Shown here piece after piece: positions 17,167-24,676 of a DNA stretch of 64,000 nt. The notes below the pieces were generated by a model, which saw only the letters and a program-made list of their open reading frames with translations, was not told the origin of the DNA and did not search any database. Position 1 is the stretch's first letter. Each line of letters opens with the position of its first letter. This DNA is from Rubrivivax sp. A210 (GTDB lineage Bacteria; Pseudomonadota; Gammaproteobacteria; Burkholderiales; Burkholderiaceae_C), in assembly GCF_904426505.1 (NCBI RefSeq), contig NZ_CAJGBN010000001.1, positions 124,001-188,000 of the forward strand. Direction: 5' to 3'. The translations under genes were made by a program, and so were the position numbers.

Positions 17167-20100
17167 TCAGACCGTGGGCTCGGGCATGTCGAACAGATAG
17201 GCCAGGGCCCGCGTGAGCTTGCGGTTGCTGGGCTGGCCGGGACGGAAGGCGGTGTCGGCCAGCGCGTCCTGCTCGGGGCGGCCGGCCATGTCGGACCAGG
17301 CGCGCAGCAACCGGGCCCAGCCCAGCGAGTTGCTGGTGTCCTCGCCATCGGCCACGCGCAGCTGCCAGCCCGCGGGCAGGGGCGACAGCGCCGGGTCGGC
17401 GGCGGCGGCGTCACCGCGCTTCTCGCTCAGTGCCTCGCCCTGCACCAGCATCTTCCACTCGTTCTGGCGCCGGCGGTCGAGATTCCAGTTGCGGAAGACC
17501 TGGGCCACGGGGTTGAGGTCGCGGGCGCCGCCGAAGGCGCCCTTGGCGAGGTCGGCGGCCGGCATCAGGCGCGAGGTGGCGGCCAGGCAGAGCAGGGTGG
17601 CCAGGTCGGCGGCCTCGTTCATCACCGCGTCGCCGCTGTCCAGGCCGTCGTCGGCGCCGGCGACGAAGGGCAGCAGGTGCTCGGGCTCGCGGCCCACGCG
17701 CTCGAAGGTGAAGGGGCCGATGGAGGGCGGCGAGAGGATGTCGAACTCGCTCTCGAGCAGCATCGTGGTGTCCGACAGCACCTGCACCACCAGACGCGAC
17801 TGGTCGGCCGCCGGGTTGCCGGCCACCATGTGGACGCGGATGGTGTCGCCGGCGCGGAACATGGCGCCGAAGGCCACCGCGCCGGCCGCGACTGTGACGG
17901 TGCAGGTGCCGACGGCGTCGACGCCGGTGTTGATCTGGGCCCCGGCGGGCGAGGGGATGGGCTGGCGCGGGTCCATCGCCAGCCGGGCGAAGGCGGTGCC
18001 GGGCGGCACGCTGGTGACACCGGCCGCGGGCGGGAAGGGCGTGGAGACGGTCAGCTCGAAATCGCTGGACACCGCCTCGACGATGCGCGCCACACCGCCG
18101 CCGGCAGGCGCCTCGATCAGGTCGCCGGGGCGGAAGAATCGGGTGAAGCGGCTCACGCCCGGGCCGGGCGCCAGCGTCACGGTGCGGGTATTGAGCAGAC
18201 TGGTCACGGTGCCGACGCCGGCCGCGGCCGCCGTGGTTTCGTCGACATCGGTGCTCGCGCCCAGGCGGTCGAAGCGCACCGCCTGGGCCGCCTTGTGGGC
18301 GTGGAACACCAGCACGGCGTCGCCTCCGGGGGCGTTGAGCGTCTTGGCGCTGGCGGCGGCGGTGCGCGCGGCTATGAGTGACTCGACCGTGACCGTCTTG
18401 TCGTCGTCCAGGTCTTCCGGGTCGCCGGCGTCGACGAAGGCGCTGCCGGGGGCCAGTTCGGCGTCTTCGAGCGCATCGCCGGCCGTATGCGCCAGTTCGG
18501 TGACCAGGCCCTGGGCGCCCCCGCGCAGTACCTGAGTCTGCAGGTAGGCGGCGAATTCCGAGGCCGTCATCGGTGCCGGCGGCACTGGCACCATGGTAGA
18601 GGCGCCGTCGACGAGGAATTCCAGCCGGTCGCCCAGGTGGCGCAGCTGCACCGTGCCGTCGCCGCTCCACCAGAGCTTGAGCAGGGCGCGCCGGCCGGAG
18701 GGGTAGAAGAGCGCATCGAGCGCCGGCGAGACACCGACCGGCGAACGCAGCAACGCGGTGTCGTCGAAGAGGCGCAGGCCGTGGCGCTGGCGGCCGGCGC
18801 GCGCATTGCTCACGTCGTCGGGCAGGCCCTGGGCGTTGATGAAGCGCAGCGCCAGCGCCACCAGCCACCACAGGCCGAAGAGCAGCAGGAACCAGACGAC
18901 GAAGCGCCAGGCGAAGTCGACCCCATCGCCCTTGGCCTGCCCCGCCGGCGGCTCAGCGATGGCCTCGATGCCCTTGTGGAAATCGCCGAAGTAGAGCGCC
19001 AGGAAGAGCAGCGACAGGCCCACGGGAATGAGGATGGAGGCCATCAGCTGGCGCCGCCGCGGATTGGTGCTGCCCTTGAGGCCGATGAGCACCACCTCGA
19101 TGATTTGCAGCACCAGCGGCAGGCCGAAGAGCAGCACCCAGCGCGGTGCCAGGCCGGAGCCGCCGGCCTCGAGCGAGGCGAGGAAGGCGATCAAGGCCAC
19201 CAATTGCACGCCGGTGCTGACCCAGCCGAAGATGACTTCGGACTCGGCGCCCAGGTAGCTGGTGGTGGCCAGGATGTGGGCGTAGAGCGCCGAGGCGGCG
19301 TTGACCGCGAAGGGCAGGCTGATCAGCTCGAAGAGGCCGGCGCCGTCGTCGTGGTCTGCGGGCTTGACCTCGCGCAGGTGGTTCTTTCCGTGGGGCAGGG
19401 CCAGCACCATGGGGTAGGCCACCAGCGCCGGCACGTACATGAACCAGGTCGCGCCCAGCCAGTCCCAGTAGTCCCAGGCGACGCCGACGTCCATCACGGT
19501 GCGGAAGCTCTCGTAGCCGTCCTTCAGCAGCGCGCTCGACAGCGGTGGCGGCTTGTCGTCGGCGCGCTGCAGCTCGTAGGCGGCACCGCCCACACGCACG
19601 GCGCCGGGGCCGTAGAGTTCTTCCAGCGCCTGCTGCATTGCGGTGTAGAAGGCATCGGGCACCTGGCCGGCGGTGGGGAACCAGTCGACCCAGTGGCTGC
19701 CGCGGGTGCCGCTGCCGCGGCCGAAGATGACGCGGGCCACTTCGGACTCGATGGCGCCGACCACGGCTTCGCGCGACAGCTTGGGCAAGGCCGGATTGGG
19801 TGGCGCCGCGGCGCGGCCGGGCATCCAGGCCAGGTTGTCTATCCAGGGCGCGCTGACGACATCGGTGGCGACGTGGGCGAAGTGGCCCAGCACATAGGCC
19901 TGCATCGCCAGGCGGTCGGCGTTTTTCTCGGCGCCGCCCTCCAGGCGACTGGGCAGCAGCGGGTCGACCTTGCGCCAGAAGGCCAGCGGCAGGTCGGTGG
20001 AGCCGGCCAGCACCTGCTCGCGGTTGGCGTCGGGCGTGCCCTTGTGCAGGGTGTCGCGCAGCCAGCGCTGGCCCTTGGCATTGAACGCGGCATATCCGGG

Positions 20101-20364
20101 CAGCTCGGGGCCGATGGCGCCCATGAGCAGGAACTTGGACAGCTGGTCGCCGCGGGCCGGGCCGTAGAGCGGCGTCGGCGCGCTGACACCGGCTGGCGCG
20201 TTGTTGACGATGGCCAGCGCGCGCTCGGACAGCACTAGCAGATGGCGCTCGGCCTCGCTGAAGAAGCGGCCGTGGGCCTGCTTGGCCTTCAGGCGCCGCT
20301 GCAGCGAGCGCACGCGGTCACGCGCCATCAGGGCGACCGCGGCGTAGGTGATGGGTCCGGGCAT
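17167..20364 (-). CDS. Candidate effector: zinc-phospholipase-C-like head fused to a multi-pass membrane region
   Basis: 1065 residues. The first 180 resemble zinc-dependent phospholipase C-type domains: FLLMGAIGPELPGY (78 to 91), LHKGTPD (His 107) and AYVLGHFAHVATD (156 to 168, with His 161, His 164 and Asp 168), in the family's usual order and spacing. Between about 305 and 508 there are five or six hydrophobic segments (for example VGLSLLFLALYF and FVVWFLLLFGLWWLVALAL). The C-terminal half is soluble and holds two copies (about 718 to 785 and 819 to 890) of a domain also present in the adjacent 1592-residue protein. No signal peptide. It sits in the CIS operon, 12 bases after the helical giant. 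A membrane-acting payload is an inference; a membrane anchor for the CIS is the main alternative. The zinc-ligand set is incomplete by eye. Confidence 0.65.
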   Translation of the reverse strand: MPGPITYAAVALMARDRVRSLQRRLKAKQAHGRFFSEAERHLLVLSERALAIVNNAPAGVSAPTPLYGPARGDQLSKFLLMGAIGPELPGYAAFNAKGQRWLRDTLHKGTPDANREQVLAGSTDLPLAFWRKVDPLLPSRLEGGAEKNADRLAMQAYVLGHFAHVATDVVSAPWIDNLAWMPGRAAAPPNPALPKLSREAVVGAIESEVARVIFGRGSGTRGSHWVDWFPTAGQVPDAFYTAMQQALEELYGPGAVRVGGAAYELQRADDKPPPLSSALLKDGYESFRTVMDVGVAWDYWDWLGATWFMYVPALVAYPMVLALPHGKNHLREVKPADHDDGAGLFELISLPFAVNAASALYAHILATTSYLGAESEVIFGWVSTGVQLVALIAFLASLEAGGSGLAPRWVLLFGLPLVLQIIEVVLIGLKGSTNPRRRQLMASILIPVGLSLLFLALYFGDFHKGIEAIAEPPAGQAKGDGVDFAWRFVVWFLLLFGLWWLVALALRFINAQGLPDDVSNARAGRQRHGLRLFDDTALLRSPVGVSPALDALFYPSGRRALLKLWWSGDGTVQLRHLGDRLEFLVDGASTMVPVPPAPMTASEFAAYLQTQVLRGGAQGLVTELAHTAGDALEDAELAPGSAFVDAGDPEDLDDDKTVTVESLIAARTAAASAKTLNAPGGDAVLVFHAHKAAQAVRFDRLGASTDVDETTAAAAGVGTVTSLLNTRTVTLAPGPGVSRFTRFFRPGDLIEAPAGGGVARIVEAVSSDFELTVSTPFPPAAGVTSVPPGTAFARLAMDPRQPIPSPAGAQINTGVDAVGTCTVTVAAGAVAFGAMFRAGDTIRVHMVAGNPAADQSRLVVQVLSDTTMLLESEFDILSPPSIGPFTFERVGREPEHLLPFVAGADDGLDSGDAVMNEAADLATLLCLAATSRLMPAADLAKGAFGGARDLNPVAQVFRNWNLDRRRQNEWKMLVQGEALSEKRGDAAAADPALSPLPAGWQLRVADGEDTSNSLGWARLLRAWSDMAGRPEQDALADTAFRPGQPSNRKLTRALAYLFDMPEPTV

Positions 20365-20376
20365 GGTCTTGCTCGC

Positions 20377-23300
20377 TCAGGCGCTGGCTGCAGGCAGCGC
20401 GTCCTGCAGGCGCTTGAAGCCGGCCACCGTGTCGTCGAGGCCGCTGGAAACTTCGGCGGCGATGGCGTCGAGTTCGTCGAACACCGGGTCGAGCAGGCCG
20501 GTGGGATCGACGGCGCGCAGCTGGGCCAGCAGGTCGTCGTAGATTTCCAGCGGCGTTGCCAGCAGCACCTCGAGCGAGAGCTTTTCGAGCACCGAGGCGA
20601 CGAGATCGCGCAGGTTTTCGATGATGGCCAGCACACGCGAGAGCGGGTCGCTGTCGACGAAGGCGGCGCGCAGGGTGTCGAAAGAGGCGATGGGGCCGGC
20701 CAGCAGTTGCGCCGGCGACAGCGCCAGCACCTGGGTCTTGACCTCGGCGACCACGCCGTCGGCGGCCTCGGCCAGCGGCGTGAGGTCGATGGCGTCGAGC
20801 AGGCTTTGCAGGCTGGCCAGGGCGTCGCGCAAGGGCGCGATGACGGCGTCGAGGAGGGCGCGCAGGCGTCCGCGCAATGCCTCGAACAGCGGCATGGGCA
20901 GCGCTGCCATGCGTTCCGGCGGCACGGCGGCCAGCACCGCCTGCACGACACCGACCACGCTCAGCTGGCCCTTGGGAATGCCGGCCGCGGCCATCAGCAG
21001 CTGCAGCTGCGCGGCAGCCGGGGCCAGCGGCGCCAGGGCCTGGCGCAGGCGCTGGGCGGCGGCGTCGGCCTCGGAATAGCCGCTGCGCGAGAACTGCGTC
21101 GCCAGGCCGACCGCGCGTTCCAGCCCGGTGAGCAGGCGGGCGCGGTTGGCCTGCAGGCCGGCAAAGGCGAGCGAAGCGTCCAGGCGCGGCAGCAGGGCCT
21201 CGAAGGCCGCGCGCTCGTTCCCGGCAGCCAGGCGCCCGGCCAGGGCTTGGACGGCGCCGCGCAGGGCGGCCACCGCCGCGGCCGCGCCGGGCGCAGTGCT
21301 GTCCACATCCACGGCCGCTACGGCGGCGCGCGTCTTCTCGAAGGCCACTGCCAGCGCTGCGCTTCGGGCCGACAGCGCGGTGGCGGCATCGGCTTCGCCA
21401 AACAGCCAGCCGCGCACCGCGCCGAAGCTGTTGGGCGAGACGCGCAGGCCGCTGCTGCCGGCCAGCAGCGCCACCAGGCTGCCCAGGCTGCGGCCGGGGT
21501 CCAGCGAGGGGAATTGCGCCAGCAGCGCCAGGGCCTCGTCGAAGGCCGACCGCAGCGGTGCCTGCAGCCGCGCGGGGTCGGCCATGTCGAGCAGGCCGAC
21601 CACGCTGTCGGACAGCTCGTCCAGCGTGGGCTGCCAGCGCTCATAGCCGATCTGGGCCAGCAGCTGCGTGCGCACCGCAGAGATGCGCTCCTGCAGCGGT
21701 GCCACCAGGGCGCTGGGGGCATAGCGGTCGAGCGCGGCGACGATGTCGTCGAAGACCTGCTGCACCGGCTCCAGTGTGGCCGTGAGATCGATGCCCTGCA
21801 GCACCGCCTTGACGCTGTCGAGCGCCTCGCGTACCGGCTGCAGCGTGAGGCCGGGCTCTAGGGCCTGCACGCGCTCGGCGATGGCGTCCAGGCGCTGGTC
21901 GACCTCGGCCAGCAATTCGCGCGGATGGTTGGCCTCGACGAGGTCGAGCAGGGTCTGGTACTTGGCCTGCAGTTCGGCGATGGCGGCCGTGAGGTCGTCG
22001 CGCGGCGTGAAGCGGCCGTCTGCGCTGATGCCCAGCAAGCCTTCGATCTGGGTCTGCACCGCGCCCACATCGACGGACTTGATGGGCGCGACGACGGCGT
22101 CGACATCGGGCTTCATCGAATCGGGCAGCATGTCGAAGGGCACGGCCGCGACGACATCGGTGGCGGAGCCGATGGCATCGACCGCGGTGTCGAAATAGGG
22201 CTTGAGCCGCGCCTGCGACAACACCTGCGAGAAGTCTTGTATGCCCTGGCCGATCTGGCCGACCGCGGCTTGCAGGTCGATGGCGTCGACCGCGTCCTTG
22301 ACCTCGCCGAAGAGGCCGTCGATGGCGGTCTTGAAGCGCGCCAGCGCGGCGTCAACCTCGCCCAGCGCGCCGCCGGTCACGTCGGCGGCGGTCTGCAGCG
22401 CTGCTTCGATGTCGTCGAGCAGAGCGGTGACGGCGTCGAGCAGGGCCGAGACTGGCTCCAGCGCGCTGCGCAGCGCATCGGCCACGGCCTGGAAGGGCAG
22501 GGCGGCGACGGCCTGGCGCAGGGTGTCCAGCGCGCTGCGCAGCGCCGTCATCACCTCGGCGATGAGGCGATCAAGCTCGCGCAGCGGCGCCGTCAGGGTG
22601 GCGATGCCGTCGGACAGGGGTGCCACAAAGGTGGCGGGGTCTATGGCCGTGATGGAGGCCGCGATGCCGGCGATCTCGGCTTCGGCACGCGCGGCCAGGG
22701 TGTCGAGTTGTCCGGCCGGCAGCATGGAAGGATCGAGCTTGCTGAACAGCGGTGCCAGCAGCGCGGCAAGCTGGCTGGCGAAGCGGCCCAGCGTGTCGGC
22801 TTCGGCCGCGCGCAGCGCGGCGCGGGCTGCATCGACCTCGGCGGCGAGCTTGTCGACATCCAGATAGACGAGCGTGGCCTCGGCCATGCCCATCTCGGCG
22901 CCCAGGCGCTCGGGTAGCAGCGTGAGTTGGCCGGCGATGTCGGCCACGGCGATGCGGGCGGCGGCGAGGCCGGCACTGTCGTCGGCGGCCAGGCCGGTGA
23001 CGAAATCGGCCAACGAGACCGGGCCGCCGCTCAGCGAGTGGTTGAGGCCTTCGATGGCGCTGCGCAGACCCACCGGATCGATGGTGCGCGCCATCGTCGC
23101 TGCCAGGCCCTGGGCCTCGGCCAGCACGGTTTCCAGGCTCATCAGCGCGCCGGTGATGGACAAGGTGCCGGTGGCCGCGGCCAGCGCGTCGCTGACGCCA
23201 CCCAGCGCCGGCAGACGCACGCCGGCGGCGCCCAGCAGGGGCTCGACCAGCCCTTTCAGCACCTGGCCTTCGGCCGAGCCGCTGAGGATTTGCACCAGGC

Positions 23301-23697
23301 GCAGCAGCAGGGTCGGCAGCGCCGGGCGGCCACCTTCTGTGGGCGCTTCCAGCTCGGCGCGCAACTGGTCCAACAGGCCGTTGACCTGCACCGACAAGTC
23401 GTGCTGGGTGGCTGTCTCCACCAGGGCCACGGCGTCGCCCAGCGGGCCGAAGATGGCGGCCGGGTCGGGCAGGGCCGCCAGCAGCGGCTGGGCCAGCTGG
23501 GCCAGATTGCCGACCACGCCGTCCAGCGACGAAAGATCAATGCCCGAGGCGCCGCTGCCCAGACCTTGCAGCGCCTCGTCGGAGGCCGGCAGCGCGACGC
23601 CGGCGAGATCGGCCACCGGCCCCGACAACTCGGCCAGCAAGGTCGTGCCCAGGCTGCGGCAGTCGAGCTTGGTGCTGAGCGTGGCGGTCAGGCCCAT
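20377..23697 (-). CDS. Giant helical repeat protein of the CIS operon
   Basis: 1106 residues, almost entirely amphipathic helix rich in Ala, Leu and Asp, with recurring units of the style 'LxxxLxxAVxxLPFQAVADALR' separated by short Pro/Gly turns (for example LRSALDTLRQAVAALPFQAV, FDDIVAALDRYAPSALVAPL, LASLQSLLDAIDLTPLAEAA). No signal peptide, membrane helix or catalytic motif. The pattern recalls apolipoprotein-like or tape-measure-like helical proteins. A continuous helix of this length would span about 165 nm, so it is an alternative candidate for the tape measure. Position argues instead for an accessory role, because the gene lies with the giant non-phage genes and not between chaperone and hub. 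It follows the Mu-N-like gene by 15 bases. Confidence 0.6.
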   Translation of the reverse strand: MGLTATLSTKLDCRSLGTTLLAELSGPVADLAGVALPASDEALQGLGSGASGIDLSSLDGVVGNLAQLAQPLLAALPDPAAIFGPLGDAVALVETATQHDLSVQVNGLLDQLRAELEAPTEGGRPALPTLLLRLVQILSGSAEGQVLKGLVEPLLGAAGVRLPALGGVSDALAAATGTLSITGALMSLETVLAEAQGLAATMARTIDPVGLRSAIEGLNHSLSGGPVSLADFVTGLAADDSAGLAAARIAVADIAGQLTLLPERLGAEMGMAEATLVYLDVDKLAAEVDAARAALRAAEADTLGRFASQLAALLAPLFSKLDPSMLPAGQLDTLAARAEAEIAGIAASITAIDPATFVAPLSDGIATLTAPLRELDRLIAEVMTALRSALDTLRQAVAALPFQAVADALRSALEPVSALLDAVTALLDDIEAALQTAADVTGGALGEVDAALARFKTAIDGLFGEVKDAVDAIDLQAAVGQIGQGIQDFSQVLSQARLKPYFDTAVDAIGSATDVVAAVPFDMLPDSMKPDVDAVVAPIKSVDVGAVQTQIEGLLGISADGRFTPRDDLTAAIAELQAKYQTLLDLVEANHPRELLAEVDQRLDAIAERVQALEPGLTLQPVREALDSVKAVLQGIDLTATLEPVQQVFDDIVAALDRYAPSALVAPLQERISAVRTQLLAQIGYERWQPTLDELSDSVVGLLDMADPARLQAPLRSAFDEALALLAQFPSLDPGRSLGSLVALLAGSSGLRVSPNSFGAVRGWLFGEADAATALSARSAALAVAFEKTRAAVAAVDVDSTAPGAAAAVAALRGAVQALAGRLAAGNERAAFEALLPRLDASLAFAGLQANRARLLTGLERAVGLATQFSRSGYSEADAAAQRLRQALAPLAPAAAQLQLLMAAAGIPKGQLSVVGVVQAVLAAVPPERMAALPMPLFEALRGRLRALLDAVIAPLRDALASLQSLLDAIDLTPLAEAADGVVAEVKTQVLALSPAQLLAGPIASFDTLRAAFVDSDPLSRVLAIIENLRDLVASVLEKLSLEVLLATPLEIYDDLLAQLRAVDPTGLLDPVFDELDAIAAEVSSGLDDTVAGFKRLQDALPAASA

Positions 23698-23712
23698 GGC
23701 AGCGTCAGGCGT

Positions 23713-24309
23713 TCAATCGAAGATGCTGGCCAGCGGCGACAGCAGGTCGCCGGCACCGGCCAGCGCATCCTTCAGGCCCTGGGCGGCGGGTTGGATCGGC
23801 GCCAGCAGGTCGCCGATCTCGGGCACATCGCCCAGCAGGCCGGCGATGTCGAGCAGGTCGAGGCCGAGGTCGACATCGAGGCCGAGGTCGGCGTCGACAT
23901 CGAGGCCGAAGTCATCGGCCAGGCCTGTGGCTGGCGGCTCGGGCGGCTCGGTGTACTCGCGCAGCAGCAGGCGGTAGCGGAACTCGTCGGCGATGGCCGC
24001 GGTTTCTTCCAGCGCGAAGCCGACGATGAGCACCTGCTCCAGTTCGGACTCGTTGACGATGTCGGCGACGAAGTCCACCGGGTCGCCGGCCAGAAAGGCC
24101 GTTCGCAGCTCTTTCAAGAAGGCGTCGCGGGCCTCGTCGCCGTAGAGGCTGCCGGAGATCTCGACCTCCAGCGCGTCGCGGCCCAGGTCCTGCTGCAGGC
24201 TGCCCGAGAGCCCGGGCACCGGCAGCAGGGCCAAGCGGCGCGATTCGCGGCTGGCGATGGCCTCGATGCGGGGCAGTTCCCAGCGGCCGACCATGGGGCG
24301 GACCAGCAT
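23713..24309 (-). CDS. Protein resembling the N-terminal domain of Mu-type tail/DNA-circulation proteins
   Basis: 198 residues from ATG 24309 (MLVRPMVGRWELPRIEAI). Residues 1 to about 125 read like the N-terminal domain of phage Mu gpN/gp43-type proteins: SGSLQQDLGRDALEVEISGS, LYGDEARDAFLKELRTAF and DEFRYRLLLREYTEPPEPP. In phages that domain belongs to a distal-tail protein that joins tube and baseplate. The remainder is an acidic, Gly-Leu-Asp-rich tail (LADDFGLDVDADLGLDVDLG) and a helix. The larger C-terminal part of the phage proteins is absent. It is the second gene of the predicted CIS operon and may act as an adaptor. The family link is tentative. Confidence 0.5.
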   Translation of the reverse strand: MLVRPMVGRWELPRIEAIASRESRRLALLPVPGLSGSLQQDLGRDALEVEISGSLYGDEARDAFLKELRTAFLAGDPVDFVADIVNESELEQVLIVGFALEETAAIADEFRYRLLLREYTEPPEPPATGLADDFGLDVDADLGLDVDLGLDLLDIAGLLGDVPEIGDLLAPIQPAAQGLKDALAGAGDLLSPLASIFD

Positions 24310-24346
24310 GAGGGTTCCGTCTGCGGCGCTGGGTTGCGGGCAGCGA

Positions 24347-24553
24347 TCAGGCCTGGGGCGAGGGTGCCCAGAACCGGCGCAGGCCCTGGATGGCGGCGTC
24401 GAGCGCGCCCCAGGTGACAAGGAAGGCGCCGCACTCGAGCGAGAAGCTGTGGAACTTGTAGAACAGCTCGGCGATGAGCCAGGCGATCAGCAGGGCCGGC
24501 AATTGCTCGGAGAGCAGCCTGCGGGCGGGCAAAAGGCGCAGCAACGTGAACAT
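24347..24553 (-). CDS. Small membrane protein, first gene of the CIS operon
   Basis: 68 residues (MFTLLRLLPARRLLSEQLPA). One strong membrane helix runs from about residue 17 to 36 (LPALLIAWLIAELFYKF), with basic residues on the N-terminal side, and a second moderately hydrophobic segment from about 40 to 57 (CGAFLVTWGALDAAIQGL). A good ribosome site (GGAGG, 7 bases before ATG) supports expression, and the next gene follows after 37 bases. It could be a holin-like release protein, a membrane anchor or an immunity factor; nothing in the sequence decides this. Confidence 0.65.
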   Translation of the reverse strand: MFTLLRLLPARRLLSEQLPALLIAWLIAELFYKFHSFSLECGAFLVTWGALDAAIQGLRRFWAPSPQA

Positions 24554-24567
24554 GGCACCACCTCCGG

Positions 24568-24617
24568 CCCCACCGGGTCAGGTGGGGAGGCGCCGACTGT
24601 GCCAGCCACGTCGGCGC
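24568..24617 (-). promoter_or_regulatory. Two adjacent stem-loops in the CIS operon leader
   Basis: Between the MATE gene stop (24677) and the first CIS gene lie two perfect hairpins. The distal one has 8-bp arms, gcgccgac (24590 to 24597) and gtcggcgc (24610 to 24617), with a 12-base loop. The proximal one has 7-bp arms, ccccacc (24568 to 24574) and ggtgggg (24581 to 24587), with a 6-base loop, and ends 2 bases from the GGAGG ribosome site at 24561 to 24565. They could terminate MATE transcripts, or control translation or elongation into the CIS operon. There is no U-tract after either, so a plain intrinsic terminator is unlikely. Confidence 0.6.
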
Positions 24618-24676
24618 AGCGTCACCCCTAGGTTGCACGCGCATCCGTCGTGCGGAGGAGCCGTTAGCAGGGCGCC

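Noticed and set aside
10380..17216. A 2278-codon open frame on the plus strand
   Set aside because: It is antisense to the sheath-upstream genes and the giant propeller gene. Its composition (Arg, Gly, His, Gln rich, without domain patterns) is the usual shadow of a GC-rich gene, while the minus strand gives clear folds.
17167..20364. Calling the 1065-residue protein a proven phospholipase toxin
   Set aside because: Only part of the metal-ligand set can be read with confidence and no immunity gene is recognisable, so it is listed as a candidate.
20377..23697. Calling the helical giant a tape measure protein outright
   Set aside because: Helicity and length fit, but the gene is outside the usual slot, and helical low-complexity proteins are easily over-assigned.
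1..24617. A complete prophage
   Set aside because: There is no terminase, portal, capsid, integrase, repressor, replication or lysis gene in the 24 kb, and large non-phage proteins share the operon. A cryptic prophage extending left cannot be excluded.
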